A DNA stretch of 64,000 nt from Pseudonocardia kujensis (GCF_021283305.1 NZ_JAJSOK010000014.1:1-64000), one strand, 5' to 3'. Shown: positions 8,180-17,426, counted from the stretch's first letter. Notes: generated by a model from the letters alone, not told the origin. Numbers and translations: made by a program.

Positions 8180-9187
8180 ATGCCTCGACGACTCGGGCTC
8201 CTGGCCCTCGCCGTCCTCTGCACCGCCACCACCGCCTGCGGAAGCTCCGCCACCGAAGGCGCGCCCACCCCGGAGAAGATCCGGGTGACCGTCAGCAACG
8301 CCACGGAGCCCTACGTCATCCCCTGGCTCGTCGGCGACCAGGAGGGCCTGTTCGAGGCCCACGGGGTGGCGGTGGACGAGATCGTGGCGGGCCAGGGCGG
8401 GAGCACGACCCTGCGCAACCTCATGTCCGGTGACCTGGCCGTCGGCGAGGTCAGCCTGCCCGCCGTCATCGACGCGAAGCTCGCCGGCACCCCGGTGACG
8501 GTGGTGGGCGGCGCCACCCGCAGCGTCTACGGCCTGGACTTCTACGCCCTTGCCTCCGGCCCGGTGCAGACCATCGCCGATGCCCGCCGGTGGGCGTTCA
8601 GCAGCCCAGGATCGGTGAGCGAGTCACTCACGCACCTGGTTCCCGAAGCCGCAGGTCTGGCTCCGGACGCCGTGGAACGCGTGGGCGCGGGCGGGATCGG
8701 GGAAGGGGTCGCGCTGCTCGAGGCGGGCGAGGTCGACGTGGCGCTGGTACCCACGTCACTCGTCGCGAAGGACCCGCAGCGCTTCCGCCTCATCGCCTCC
8801 AGCGCGGACTACGTGCCGGCGTTCGAGCAGAGTGTGATGACGGTCCGCGACGACTACCTCGCCGCACATCCCCGGGTGATCTCCGGAGTCGTGGCCGGCT
8901 ACCAGGACGCCGTGCACCGGATCGAGCAGGACCCGCAGCGGGCCGCGGAGATCTACGCCGACTACATCGGAGTCGGCCCGGACCAGGCGCGGCTCGTCGT
9001 CGACGCGGCGCTGAAGGCGCAGAACTGGTCCGCGGGATTCGACCGGCCTGCGCTGGACAACGCCGTGCGCGCGATGAGCGCAGGCGGCTTCACCGGCACG
9101 GTGCCCTGGTGCGATCTGGTGGATCCGAGCCATCTGCCCGAGGACGTGCCCCGTGACCTCCCGCTCGAATGCGCGGCGGCCCAGTGA
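8180..9187 (+). CDS. ABC transporter substrate-binding lipoprotein (SsuA/TauA/NMT1-like)
   Basis: 335 aa. A signal peptide of 19 residues (MPRRLGLLALAVLC...) ends at Cys20 in TTACGSS, so it is probably a membrane-anchored lipoprotein, although the -3 residue is Thr rather than Leu. The mature part has the periplasmic-binding-protein II pattern: NATEPYVIPWLVGDQEGLFEAHGV, GGSTTLRNLMSGDLAVGEV, WAFSSPGSVSESLTHLV. Start: ATG at 8180 with AGAGGGGAAG upstream; longer frames precede the signal peptide. Its stop overlaps the ATPase start (GTGA). The subfamily carries sulfonates, nitrate, pyrimidine precursors and aromatic or aliphatic acids, so the ligand is not fixed by family. Context points to a carboxylate. 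Confidence 0.85.
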   Translation: MPRRLGLLALAVLCTATTACGSSATEGAPTPEKIRVTVSNATEPYVIPWLVGDQEGLFEAHGVAVDEIVAGQGGSTTLRNLMSGDLAVGEVSLPAVIDAKLAGTPVTVVGGATRSVYGLDFYALASGPVQTIADARRWAFSSPGSVSESLTHLVPEAAGLAPDAVERVGAGGIGEGVALLEAGEVDVALVPTSLVAKDPQRFRLIASSADYVPAFEQSVMTVRDDYLAAHPRVISGVVAGYQDAVHRIEQDPQRAAEIYADYIGVGPDQARLVVDAALKAQNWSAGFDRPALDNAVRAMSAGGFTGTVPWCDLVDPSHLPEDVPRDLPLECAAAQ

Positions 9188-9963
9188 GCGCCCAGCCGCT
9201 GATCCGTAGCCACGACGTGACCCGCCGCTTCGGCGCCGTCGAGGCGCTCGGTCCGTTGTCGCTGCACGGTGCGCGCGGGGAGTTCGTGTCGATCGTCGGA
9301 CCCAGCGGATGCGGGAAGTCGACCATGCTCGAGATCGTGGGCGGGCTGCAGCGGCCGGACTCCGGTTCGGTGTTCGTCGCGGGTGTCCCGCTCGAAGGCC
9401 CGCGTGACGAGACGGCGATCGTGTTCCAGGACTCGGCGACCCTGCCCTGGCGCACCGTGCTGGACAACGTGGCGTTCTCGCTCGAGGCCCGGGGCGTCGC
9501 CCGCGACGAGCGGCGCGACATCGCCCGCCGGGGCCTCGAGACGGTCGGCCTCGCAGCCTTCGCCGCGCACTATCCGGCCCAGCTCTCCGGTGGCATGCGA
9601 CAGCGGGTGGCACTGGCCCGCGCTCTGGTCACCGAGCCGGACCTGATCCTCGCCGACGAGCCGTTCGGTGCACTCGACGAGCAGACCCGGCTGCTCATGT
9701 CCGACGAGCTGCTCGCCGTGGTCGACCGCCTCGGCTGCGGGGTCCTGTTCATCACGCACAGCATTCAGGAAGCGGTGCTGCTGTCCGACCGCATCCTGGT
9801 GATGAGCGCCCGCCCGGGGCGCATCGTCGACGAGATCACCGTCCCGTTGGAACGTCCCCGCACCTCGGAGGTGCTGTCCTCGACCGCGGCCGCGGAGTGC
9901 GTGAGCCGGATCTGGGCGCTCATCCGCCGCGAGGCGCAAGTCGCCATGCAGGGGGCGTCGTGA
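9184..9963 (+). CDS. ABC transporter ATP-binding protein (SsuB/TauB-like)
   Basis: 259 aa. All ATPase motifs are intact: Walker [10 protein letters not shown] (near residue 40), Q-loop [10 protein letters not shown], signature [15 protein letters not shown], Walker [13 protein letters not shown] and the H-loop ITHSIQEAV. It powers uptake through the two permeases that follow. Start: GTG at 9184, overlapping the stop of the binding-protein gene by 4 bp; a longer frame to 9169 would begin inside that gene. The following permease again starts inside its stop codon, so the importer genes are in lockstep. Confidence 0.92.
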   Translation: MSAQPLIRSHDVTRRFGAVEALGPLSLHGARGEFVSIVGPSGCGKSTMLEIVGGLQRPDSGSVFVAGVPLEGPRDETAIVFQDSATLPWRTVLDNVAFSLEARGVARDERRDIARRGLETVGLAAFAAHYPAQLSGGMRQRVALARALVTEPDLILADEPFGALDEQTRLLMSDELLAVVDRLGCGVLFITHSIQEAVLLSDRILVMSARPGRIVDEITVPLERPRTSEVLSSTAAAECVSRIWALIRREAQVAMQGAS

Positions 9964-10757
9964 CCGCCGCGCTCCCCCGCTACGCCCGGCCGAGGCCGGA
10001 CCGGCTGCTCGGGCTCACTCCGGCCGTCTGGACCGGCGTGCTCGCCGTGCTCGCGCTCGCCGCGCTGGAGGTGCTGGCCCGGACCGTGGTCGACCCGATC
10101 GACCTGGTCCCGCCGACCACGATGGTCGTCCGGACCGCGGAGCTCCTGGGCACGGCGGGGTTCGTCACCGGTCAGGTCCTGCCCAGCCTGGGGCTGATCG
10201 CGGCGGCCTTCGCGCTCGCCGGGGTGGCGGGCGTGGGCCTGGCCTACACCATGTGGCGCTCGCCCTGGTGGCGGCTGGCGTTGCAGCCCTACCTGAACGT
10301 CTACTACGCGATCCCCATCTTCGCGGTCTACCCGATCCTGGTCGTGCTGCTCGGGACGGGGGGCGTGCCCATCGTCCTGCTGTCCGCGGCCTTCGGCGCC
10401 GTCGTCGTGGTCACCAACAGCCTGCTGGGATTCGACTCCGTGCCTGAGCCGGTGCGCAAGCTCGCGCGCTCCCGCAACTTGGGCACCCGCCGCTACCTGA
10501 CCGCGATCCTGCTCCCGGCCGCGCTGCCGGACATCGCGAGCGGGCTGCGGCTCGGGCTGGTGTACGCCACGATCGGGGTGCTGGCGACCGAGTTCATCCT
10601 GTCCACCCGTGGCCTCGGCCACGAGATCGCGGACGCCTACCACACCTTCCGGACAGCGGACATGTACGCAGGGATCTTGCTGATCTGCCTGCTCGCGCTC
10701 GCGCTCAACATCGCTGTCGGCGCTGTTCTCGACCGCCTGGACTGGAGGAGGCGATGA
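9960..10757 (+). CDS. ABC transporter permease (SsuC/TauC-like), first subunit
   Basis: 265 aa with about six hydrophobic helices. The cytoplasmic EAA-type loop (residues about 160-195, KLARSRNLGTRRYLTAILLPAA) couples it to the ATPase. Start: GTG at 9960 overlapping the ATPase stop. Most SsuABC-type systems have one permease gene forming a homodimer; here two different permease genes follow each other, suggesting a heterodimeric channel. It ends in an ATGA overlap with the second permease. Confidence 0.88.
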   Translation: MTAALPRYARPRPDRLLGLTPAVWTGVLAVLALAALEVLARTVVDPIDLVPPTTMVVRTAELLGTAGFVTGQVLPSLGLIAAAFALAGVAGVGLAYTMWRSPWWRLALQPYLNVYYAIPIFAVYPILVVLLGTGGVPIVLLSAAFGAVVVVTNSLLGFDSVPEPVRKLARSRNLGTRRYLTAILLPAALPDIASGLRLGLVYATIGVLATEFILSTRGLGHEIADAYHTFRTADMYAGILLICLLALALNIAVGAVLDRLDWRRR

Positions 10758-11572
10758 CACTGTCGGACTCGGCCCTCGCCGACACGCCCGTTGCTCCGGC
10801 CCGTCCCGCCTCCCGGGGGGTGCCGCCACCGCTGGTGCTCGGGATCGGCCTGCTGGCCGCCTGGTGGGCCATCGCCGCGCTCGTCGACAGCGCGGTGATG
10901 CCCACCCCGGTGACCGCGGTCGAGCGCCTGCTGGTGAACCTGCAGAGCACCCGTTTCCTCGACAGCGCGGCCGACACCGTGCTGCGCCTGCTCACCGCAT
11001 ATGTAGGCGTCGCGGTCGTGGGGGCGGTGACCGGCTTCCTGCTGGGCCTGGCCAGGTTCTGGGCCGCCGCGGTCTCTCCCCTGCTCTACGCCGTCTACAG
11101 CGTCCCCAAGATCGTCCTGTTCCCGCTGTTCCTGCTGTTCCTCGGTCTCGGCGACGCGAGCCAGGTCGGGTTCGCCTTCTTCTCCGGCGTGCTGCCCATG
11201 GTCCTGCTCGTCTCGGCGGCGGCCGCCGCGGTGCCACCGTTGCCCCTGAAACTGGCCGCGAGCCTACGGATGAGCACGCCCGCGGTCATCACGAAGATCG
11301 TCCTGCCGAGCATCCTGCCCGCCTTCGCCGGCGCCCTGCGGCTGACCTTCGGGCTGACCTTCCTCGGACTGCTCATCGCCGAGATGTTCACCGGAGTCTC
11401 CGGCCTGGGCTACGAGCTGCTCCGCAACGTGCCGCTCGTCCGTATGGGCGACATCGTCGGCGAGGTCGTGCTCGTGATCCTCATCGCGCTCGCCCCGGCC
11501 ATCGGCCTGCGAACGCTGGAGACACGGGTCAGGGCTCGATTCGGTACCACCACGGAAGGAGATGGCCGATGA
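10754..11572 (+). CDS. ABC transporter permease (SsuC/TauC-like), second subunit
   Basis: 272 aa, about six membrane helices after a 25-residue proline-rich N-terminus. The coupling loop is LAASLRMSTPAVITKIVLPS, followed by AGALRLTFGLTFLGLLIAEMF. It is the partner of the permease just upstream (ATGA overlap). Its own stop overlaps the start of the lyase gene, tying uptake and metabolism into a single transcript. Confidence 0.88.
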   Translation: MTLSDSALADTPVAPARPASRGVPPPLVLGIGLLAAWWAIAALVDSAVMPTPVTAVERLLVNLQSTRFLDSAADTVLRLLTAYVGVAVVGAVTGFLLGLARFWAAAVSPLLYAVYSVPKIVLFPLFLLFLGLGDASQVGFAFFSGVLPMVLLVSAAAAAVPPLPLKLAASLRMSTPAVITKIVLPSILPAFAGALRLTFGLTFLGLLIAEMFTGVSGLGYELLRNVPLVRMGDIVGEVVLVILIALAPAIGLRTLETRVRARFGTTTEGDGR

Positions 11573-12429
11573 CCGGCCATGCCACCACCCTTCGCACCCT
11601 GCTGGACGCCCCGGAACTCCTTCGGGCTCCCGGGGTGTTCGACGGGCTCAGTGCCCACCTCGTCCGACGCGCGGGTTTCCGCGCGGCCTATCTCACCGGC
11701 GCCGGAGTCGCCGCCTCAGGCTTCGGGCTGCCGGACATCGGGCTGATCACCCAGACCGAGATGGTCGAACGCGTCCGGGTGATCGCCGAGGCGTGCGAGA
11801 TCCCGCTGATCGCCGACGCCGACACCGGCTACGGCACCGCGCTGCACACCGTGCGCACCGTGCGCGCGTACGAGTCCGCCGGGGTGGCCGCGATCCAGCT
11901 CGAGGACCAGGTGTTCCCCAAGAGGTGCGGGCACCTGCAGGACAAGCAGGTCGTGGACACCGAGCAGTTCGCCCGCACCCTCACCGCGGCCCTGGAGGCG
12001 CGGCGCGGCGACACCGTCGTGATCGCCCGCACGGACGCCCGCGGCCCACTCGGCCTCGACGAGGCCATCGCCCGGGCCCACCGCTACGCCGAGGTCGGCG
12101 CGGACCTGATCTTCGTCGAGGCTCCCGAGTCCCGGGCCGAGATCACCCGCATCGCCGCCGAGATCGACGCCCCCCTGCTGTTCAACGTCGTCCCGGCGGG
12201 CCGCAGCCCGGAGATCGGCGACGACGAGCTGGAGCGGCTCGGCTTCCGGGCGGCCATCTATCCGGGCGCCCTGCTCGCCCCCGTCGCCGGCGCGATGGCG
12301 GCGGCGCTGACCGCGATGGGCGGCACCGCCGCCGTGACCCCGGGGCCGGCCGGACTCTTCGGTCTGGTCGGCCTGGACGAGTGGCAGCAGCTGAGCGAGC
12401 GGTACCGGCTGGAAGGAGCTCTCGCATGA
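11569..12429 (+). CDS. Isocitrate lyase/PEP mutase family carbon-carbon lyase (2-methylisocitrate or 2,3-dimethylmalate lyase-like)
   Basis: 286 aa, typical of the short members of this superfamily. Mg-binding and active-site marks are present: AYLTGAGVAASGFGLPDIG, ADADTGYG (two conserved Asp), the gating/catalytic loop PKRCGHL with the key Cys, IARTDAR, and FVEAPES. PrpB and 2,3-dimethylmalate lyase both carry this Cys loop and cleave 2-methylisocitrate or dimethylmalate to pyruvate plus a second acid. Start: ATG at 11569 (ATGA overlap with the permease). The hydro-lyase subunits follow directly, so lyase and hydratase probably act in sequence. Oxaloacetate decarboxylase or phosphonopyruvate activities are alternative family functions but fit the neighbours less well. 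Confidence 0.85.
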   Translation: MTGHATTLRTLLDAPELLRAPGVFDGLSAHLVRRAGFRAAYLTGAGVAASGFGLPDIGLITQTEMVERVRVIAEACEIPLIADADTGYGTALHTVRTVRAYESAGVAAIQLEDQVFPKRCGHLQDKQVVDTEQFARTLTAALEARRGDTVVIARTDARGPLGLDEAIARAHRYAEVGADLIFVEAPESRAEITRIAAEIDAPLLFNVVPAGRSPEIGDDELERLGFRAAIYPGALLAPVAGAMAAALTAMGGTAAVTPGPAGLFGLVGLDEWQQLSERYRLEGALA

Positions 12430-13694
12430 GCACGGAGCAGGGCGTCGATGGCGGAATGACCGTGATCGAGACCATCCTCGCCCGGGCCGCAGGCCGCGAC
12501 CGGGTCCGCCCCGGCGACACGGTTGTGACGCGGGTCGACATGAACGTCCTGATCGACCTCATGTTCACCCGCTGGGTGGACCCGCTGCGCATTGCGGACC
12601 CCGATCGCACCGCCATCGTGCTGGACCACGCAGTCCCCGCCCCCACCCTCGTCGACGCCGAGGCCGGAGTGCGTGCCCGCCACTTCGCCGAGGCGTTCGG
12701 CATCAAGCGCTTCTTCGACGTCGGCCGCCACGGGATCTGCCACCAGGTCATCGCCGAGAACGCGCTCGCGCTCCCGGGGCAGGTGCTCACCTGCACCGAC
12801 TCGCACACCTGCGCAGGTGGGGCGTACAACACCGCCGCCCGCGGACTCGGCCCCGCCGAGGTCGTCGGGATCCTGTGCACGGGCGAGACCTGGTACACCG
12901 TCGCGCCCACCATCCGCTATGAGCTCGACGGCGAGCTGGCCCCGGGCATCGGTGGGAAGGACGTCTTCCTGCACATCGCCGGCACCTACGGCGACGCCAC
13001 CAACCACAACCTGGAGTTCGGCGGCCCCGGCCTCGCGTCGGTGCCGATGAACGACCGGCGCACCATCGCCACCCAGGGCGCGGAGGTGTCCGCGGACTTC
13101 ACGGTCTTCGAGTACGACGACCGCTGCGGCGAGTTCCTCGCCGCGCATGGCGCCGCCGAGTACACCCCCGCCCAGCCCGGCCCGGACGCCAACTACGCGG
13201 TGGTTCGGCACGTCGACCTCGGCGCGCTGGTCCCGCACGTCGCGCGGCCTGGCACCGTCAGCCGCAACGCCTTCCCCGTCACCGAGGTCGAGGACCGCGC
13301 CGTCCAGCAGTGCTTCGTGGGCTCCTGCGCGAACGGGCAGCTCGACGACCTGCGCATCAGCGCGGAGCTGCTGCGCGGCCGGCGGGTCGCCGACGGCGTC
13401 CGGCTCATCGTCACGCCGGCGTCGCAGCAGGTCTACCGGGACGCTGTGCGGCTGGGCTACGTGCAGGACATCGCCGATGCCGGGGCCGTGGTCACCAACT
13501 CCACGTGCGGCGCCTGCTTCGGCTACCACATGGGCCTGCTCGGCGCGGGCGAGGTCTGTCTGACCGCCAGCACCCGCAACTTCCGGGGTCGGATGGGCAG
13601 CCCCGATGCCGAGATCTACATGGCCTCGACCGCGACCGTCGTGACCTCGGCGGTCACCGGGCGCATCACCGATCCGCGGGAGGTGCTGGCATGA
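12426..13694 (+). CDS. Aconitase-family hydro-lyase, large subunit (LeuC/DmdA-like)
   Basis: 422 aa, the compact LeuC/HacA class. The [4Fe-4S] ligands appear as Cys in [11 protein letters not shown] and in [11 protein letters not shown]. Other marks are [37 protein letters not shown] and the RNFRGRMGS substrate loop. It would hydrate/dehydrate a carboxylate together with the small subunit encoded next. Start: ATG at 12426, overlapping the lyase stop. A leucine-biosynthesis role is unlikely, since LeuA and LeuB are absent and a catabolic lyase lies upstream. The closest characterised arrangement I know is DmdAB (2,3-dimethylmalate dehydratase) plus dimethylmalate lyase in nicotinate fermentation. 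Confidence 0.85.
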   Translation: MSTEQGVDGGMTVIETILARAAGRDRVRPGDTVVTRVDMNVLIDLMFTRWVDPLRIADPDRTAIVLDHAVPAPTLVDAEAGVRARHFAEAFGIKRFFDVGRHGICHQVIAENALALPGQVLTCTDSHTCAGGAYNTAARGLGPAEVVGILCTGETWYTVAPTIRYELDGELAPGIGGKDVFLHIAGTYGDATNHNLEFGGPGLASVPMNDRRTIATQGAEVSADFTVFEYDDRCGEFLAAHGAAEYTPAQPGPDANYAVVRHVDLGALVPHVARPGTVSRNAFPVTEVEDRAVQQCFVGSCANGQLDDLRISAELLRGRRVADGVRLIVTPASQQVYRDAVRLGYVQDIADAGAVVTNSTCGACFGYHMGLLGAGEVCLTASTRNFRGRMGSPDAEIYMASTATVVTSAVTGRITDPREVLA

Positions 13695-14194
13695 ACCACG
13701 AGATCACGGGCCGGACATGGGTGATCGGTGACTCCGTCGACACGGACGCGATGTATCCGGGGTTCGCCATGAAACTCCCCGTCGAGGAGGCCGCCCGGCA
13801 CGTTCTCTACGACCTGCGGCCGGGCTGGACCGAGCAGGTCGAGGCCGGTGACATCCTCGTGGCGGGCCGCAACTTCGGGATCGGCTCCAGCAGACCCGTC
13901 GCCGCCCTGCTCCGCCACCTCGGCATCGCCGCGCTGATCGCGGAGGAGTTCAACTCCCTGTTCCTGCGCAACGCCATCAACAACGGGCTGCCGGCCCTCG
14001 CCGTCCCGGACGTCAGGCGGTTTGTGTCCGAGGGCGACGTGCTCACCCTGAACCTCGCCACCGGCCAGGTCGACACGCCCGCGGGTCGGCTCGACGCCGC
14101 TCCGCTGCCGGCGATGGTGCTCGACATCCTCGACGCCGGTGGTCTGCTCCCGCGGCTCGCCGCCGCGGGCTATCTCCCCCGGGAGGACGCATGA
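13691..14194 (+). CDS. Aconitase-family hydro-lyase, small subunit (LeuD/DmdB-like)
   Basis: 167 aa, the swivel domain carried on a separate chain. Diagnostic residues are [34 protein letters not shown] and [16 protein letters not shown]; the GxGSSR loop binds substrate carboxylates. ATG at 13691 overlaps the large-subunit stop. It pairs with 12426-13694 and is followed, again with a 4-bp overlap, by the second MmgE/PrpD gene. Confidence 0.88.
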   Translation: MNHEITGRTWVIGDSVDTDAMYPGFAMKLPVEEAARHVLYDLRPGWTEQVEAGDILVAGRNFGIGSSRPVAALLRHLGIAALIAEEFNSLFLRNAINNGLPALAVPDVRRFVSEGDVLTLNLATGQVDTPAGRLDAAPLPAMVLDILDAGGLLPRLAAAGYLPREDA

Positions 14195-15621
14195 CGACGC
14201 TCACCCCGACCAGCTCCGCCACCGACCCCACCGGCCCCACCGGGACGCTCGCGACCTGGCTCGCCGCCACCACGCTCGACGACGTGCCTGGCCACGTCCG
14301 CGACCGGGCCGCACACCTGCTGCTCGACGCCGTCGCTTGCGCCCTCGTCGGCGCCAGGCTGCCTGTGTCGGAGCGCGCCGTCGAGGCCATCACCGCGCTC
14401 GAGGGCCCCGGCGCCGGGATGCTCATCGGGTGGAACGGTCGAACCACTTCGGCGGCCGCCGCGGCGATGCTGAACTCGAGCTTCGTCCAGGGCTTCGAGC
14501 TCGACGACTATCACCCGTTCGCCCCCCTGCACAGTGGCTCCCTCGTGCTGCCCGCCATGCTCGCCGCGGCTCCGCCGGCCGACATCACCGGCGACCGCTT
14601 CCTGCTCGGCGCGGTCCTCGGGTTCGAGACCGGCCCACGGGTCGGGCTGGCCCTGCACGGCAGCGAGATGCTGACCCGCGGGTGGCACTCCGGGCCGGTG
14701 TTCGGCACCCACGCCGCCGCTGTGGCCGCCGGCGCGGTCCTCGGCCTCGACGCCGTGGGCTACGAGGACGCGCTCGGCATCGCCGCCACCCAGTCCGGCG
14801 GTCTCATGTCCGCCCAGTTCGAGTCGATGGTCAAGCGGATGCAGCACGGCTTCGCTGCCCGCAACGGGCTGATCGCCGCGGCGCTCGCGGCGGGCGGCTA
14901 CGTCGGCATCAAGCGGGTGTTCGAGCGCGAGTACGGCGGATACCTCGCGGTGTTCGGCGAGGGGCACGAGCCGGACCCTACCCAGATCGGCGACGAACTC
15001 GGCCGCCGCTGGGAGACCGAGCGCATCGCCGTCAAGGCCTATGCCGCGATGGGCGGACTGCACGCCGGCATCGACGCGGCCCGCGCGCTCCGCGCCGACC
15101 TCGACCCGGAGCGTGTCGAGCGCATTGAGATCAGCTGCGGCGAGGCCGCCTACCACCACGGCGGCTGGCGGGCCGAGCGCCCGCTGGAGACCATCGGGGC
15201 GCAGATGAACCTGGCCTACGCAGTGGCGGTCGCGTTGCTCGACGGGGACGCCCTGCTCGCCCAGTTCACCGAGGCGCGGATCGCCTCCGACGACGTCTGG
15301 CGGCTGATCGACCGCACCGAGACCCGGCACGATCCGGGGATCGACGAGCTCGGGCCCACCGAGAAGCTGACGACGCGCGTCCGGCTCACCCTCACCGGTG
15401 GCCAGAGCCGCGAGCACACTGTGCGCCATCCACGCGGGACCGGGAACCGTCCGCTGTCCAACGAGGATGTCGTGGCGAAGTACCGCACGCTCACGGCACC
15501 GCTGATCGGCACGGCCCGCCGTCACGCCCTCGAGGCCGCCGTCCTCGGCCTGGCCGAGCAGTCCGATCTCACCGAGCTCGCGTCGCTGCTCACCCCCGCC
15601 GTCCGCCCCGCACTCGGCTGA
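14191..15621 (+). CDS. MmgE/PrpD family protein (second copy)
   Basis: 476 aa. Visible marks are [16 protein letters not shown], a [18 protein letters not shown] segment equivalent to the HGLDFDDTH of the first copy, [33 protein letters not shown] and [20 protein letters not shown]. The last differs from the KPYPCCHFTH lid of the copy at 323-1720, so the two probably have different substrates. It is the final gene of the plus-strand operon. Together with the hydro-lyase and lyase it would give dehydration, rehydration and cleavage of a polycarboxylate, as in the second half of the methylcitrate cycle, or an isomerisation/decarboxylation as other family members do. Two hairpins close the operon. 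Confidence 0.87.
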   Translation: MTTLTPTSSATDPTGPTGTLATWLAATTLDDVPGHVRDRAAHLLLDAVACALVGARLPVSERAVEAITALEGPGAGMLIGWNGRTTSAAAAAMLNSSFVQGFELDDYHPFAPLHSGSLVLPAMLAAAPPADITGDRFLLGAVLGFETGPRVGLALHGSEMLTRGWHSGPVFGTHAAAVAAGAVLGLDAVGYEDALGIAATQSGGLMSAQFESMVKRMQHGFAARNGLIAAALAAGGYVGIKRVFEREYGGYLAVFGEGHEPDPTQIGDELGRRWETERIAVKAYAAMGGLHAGIDAARALRADLDPERVERIEISCGEAAYHHGGWRAERPLETIGAQMNLAYAVAVALLDGDALLAQFTEARIASDDVWRLIDRTETRHDPGIDELGPTEKLTTRVRLTLTGGQSREHTVRHPRGTGNRPLSNEDVVAKYRTLTAPLIGTARRHALEAAVLGLAEQSDLTELASLLTPAVRPALG

Positions 15622-15631
15622 GTGCGGGGCG
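15604..15631 (+). terminator. Perfect 12-bp hairpin over the MmgE/PrpD stop codon
   Basis: CGCCCCGCACTC (15604-15615) and GAGTGCGGGGCG (15620-15631) form a perfect 12-bp stem with a 4-base GGCT loop. The TGA stop at 15619-15621 sits in the loop/stem junction. No T-run follows, as is common for actinobacterial terminators. It lies between convergent operons and is symmetrical, so it can serve both strands. Confidence 0.65.
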
Positions 15632-15635
15632 GGCT

Positions 15636-15656
15636 GCCCGGCCCGGCGGGCCGGGC
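15636..15656. terminator. Second perfect hairpin, 9-bp stem, convergent-gene terminator
   Basis: GCCCGGCCC (15636-15644), loop GGC, GGGCCGGGC (15648-15656). It lies 4 bp after the first hairpin and 3 bp before the end of the DUF4387 gene on the other strand. The two hairpins in tandem probably insulate the convergent operons. Confidence 0.6.
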
Positions 15657-15659
15657 GGT

Positions 15660-15971
15660 TCAGGCAGGTTGGGCGGCCAGCGGGATGTACTGCTGCGCGG
15701 AGTGCACGTCACGGTCCCCGGTCGAACCTTGCGGGACCGACCGAGGGAACGAGACCTTGATCGTGCGCAGCTCGGAGATGCGGAAGATCTTCACCATGCT
15801 CGGGTTCGCGCCATAGATCCCCGCGATGCGGTCTGCGGTGAGGCAGGGCGCCGCCGCGGCACGGGTGAAGGCCTCGTCGTCCGGCAGGAACACGTCGATG
15901 GTGACCCAGAACGGGCCCGCGTTCTTGGAGCGGATCTTCGAGGCGAGTGCGCCAAGAGTGGTCGGGGCCAT
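15660..15971 (-). CDS. DUF4387 domain protein (second copy)
   Basis: 103 aa, beginning MAPTTLGALASKIRSKNAGPF with VTIDVFLPDD following, aligned from the first residue with the copy at 3162-3476. It keeps the RSKNAGPxxxTxDxxF block and the shared ISELRTIKVSFPR region near the end. Start: ATG at 15971, one base after the stop of the AtuA-like gene; a longer frame to 16064 overlaps that gene and has no family similarity. It is the last gene of its operon, ending next to the tandem terminator hairpins. Function unknown; probable obligate partner of the AtuA-like protein. Confidence 0.85.
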   Translation of the reverse strand: MAPTTLGALASKIRSKNAGPFWVTIDVFLPDDEAFTRAAAAPCLTADRIAGIYGANPSMVKIFRISELRTIKVSFPRSVPQGSTGDRDVHSAQQYIPLAAQPA

Positions 15972-15972
15972 C

Positions 15973-17352
15973 TCAGGCCACCTCCTCGACCACGATGCGG
16001 ACGAGGTCGAGGGGATCGTCGACCCGGACGGCGTGCTGCAGGACGAAGGAGAACAGCGTGCCACGCTCCATCTCGGCAGGTGAGGACATGAACGACCAGC
16101 TTGGGATCGAGTCTGCGCCGGGCAGCGGGTGGTGCAGCAGGTAGGGATTGGCGAACTTGGCGATCGTCGTCGCGGTCGGCTGGTCCGCGGCGGTGGCGCA
16201 GAAGACGACGCCGACCTCCCGAGGCGGGGTGCGGTCCGGGTCCGCCGACCCGAGGACGGCGTTGGCGCCGTACGGGCGCAGGTCGATGTCGTAGTCGCCC
16301 GGCTCGATGCCGAGCACTTCCGGGATGCGATTGTGGAGGTAGGCGCGCAGCGAGTCCAGCCACTCGTCGAGCCGGAGTAGCACCTCCGGCTCGCGGATGC
16401 CCACGATGCTCACCGTCTGGGCGCCTGCCGGGGCCGAGCCCTCCAGCTTGATCGTGTGGTCCTCGGCGAACTCGAACTCCGAGCCGCGGACCAGCACCCG
16501 GCGCTCATCGAGTGCGGTGTACTGCGCGTTCGTGGCGACGAGTGTGCCCGCCGGCTCCCGCAGCCGGAAGGGGTCGGCGTTCTCGTAGAGCATGTGCGCC
16601 GAGACGCTGAAGGGGGTGCAGCGGTCGGTCTCGTCGACGGGCTCGACGACGAACCCGTCGTCTCCGACGTGGACCACGACGCCGCCGAGGCCGGAGCCGG
16701 TGGTGCAAAGGTTGCCGCATTCGGCGATCTTGGCGGCGTGCCAGGCCGGGCCGAAGGGCTTACCGCGCATCAGCGGCACCGCGGCGATCAGCGCACAGTC
16801 CGTGGCCCGGCCCGCGAGCACGATGTTCGCGCCTGCCGACAGGGCCGCGGCGATGGGCTCGTGCCCCATCAGCCCGACGACGTGCGCGCATCCGTCGAGC
16901 ACCTCGCGGGTCAGCGGTCCAGCCGGTGCGAGCGGGCGGACGTCCCCGGCGGCCAGCTTGTCGTGCAGGGCCGTGGGCGCGAGCTCGCTGTAGATTCGGG
17001 CGACGGTCCGTCCCGGGATCCGGTCCTGATGCAGGATCTCGCAGACCATCTCGTGCACCCAGTCCACTCCAGCGTCGGTCCCCGAGGTCCCGCACGAGCC
17101 GACGATCACCGGTATCCCGGCCTCCGCGGCGGGGGCCAGGATCGCCTGCAGGTCCCGGCGCACCGCGGCCCGCGCGGTCTTGGGCGTGGCGGCGCCCAGG
17201 TAGTAGGGGCCGGAGTCGGTCGAACCGCCGTCGACGGCGATCGCGTCCGCACCCATGGCGATACCGCGCTTGACCGTGTCGCTGGGGAATCCGGCCCCCA
17301 GCATGCCGACCGGGACCAGTACCCGGACCGGATTCCGCACCTCGTCACTCAT
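15973..17352 (-). CDS. AtuA-like protein (DUF1446), second copy
   Basis: 459 aa. Same family as 3473-4825: VPVGMLGAGFP, AVDGGSTDSGPYYLG, VGSCGTSGTDAGVDW, LAGRATDCALIAAVP, HAAKIAECGNLC, TPFSVSAHMLYENA. The two copies share these landmarks but differ at many sites, so they look like old paralogues or independently acquired genes. ATG at 17352 follows GAGGAGG. Upstream, 74 bp away on the same strand, is a GntR regulator, and before that a CitMHS transporter, so this copy is tied to uptake of a citrate-like acid. Cytosolic, function unassigned. Confidence 0.85.
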   Translation of the reverse strand: MSDEVRNPVRVLVPVGMLGAGFPSDTVKRGIAMGADAIAVDGGSTDSGPYYLGAATPKTARAAVRRDLQAILAPAAEAGIPVIVGSCGTSGTDAGVDWVHEMVCEILHQDRIPGRTVARIYSELAPTALHDKLAAGDVRPLAPAGPLTREVLDGCAHVVGLMGHEPIAAALSAGANIVLAGRATDCALIAAVPLMRGKPFGPAWHAAKIAECGNLCTTGSGLGGVVVHVGDDGFVVEPVDETDRCTPFSVSAHMLYENADPFRLREPAGTLVATNAQYTALDERRVLVRGSEFEFAEDHTIKLEGSAPAGAQTVSIVGIREPEVLLRLDEWLDSLRAYLHNRIPEVLGIEPGDYDIDLRPYGANAVLGSADPDRTPPREVGVVFCATAADQPTATTIAKFANPYLLHHPLPGADSIPSWSFMSSPAEMERGTLFSFVLQHAVRVDDPLDLVRIVVEEVA

Positions 17353-17426
17353 GGAATTGCCTCCTCAGGGCACGTCGGACCGGCCGCACAGCCCAGTTGC
17401 GGTCCGGGATTAGGGTGAGCGGGTGG

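Noticed and set aside
12426-14194. LeuCD of leucine biosynthesis
   Set aside because: The fold is right, but there is no LeuA/LeuB, and the genes are coupled to an importer, a C-C lyase and MmgE/PrpD. I keep it as a catabolic aconitase-family hydro-lyase.
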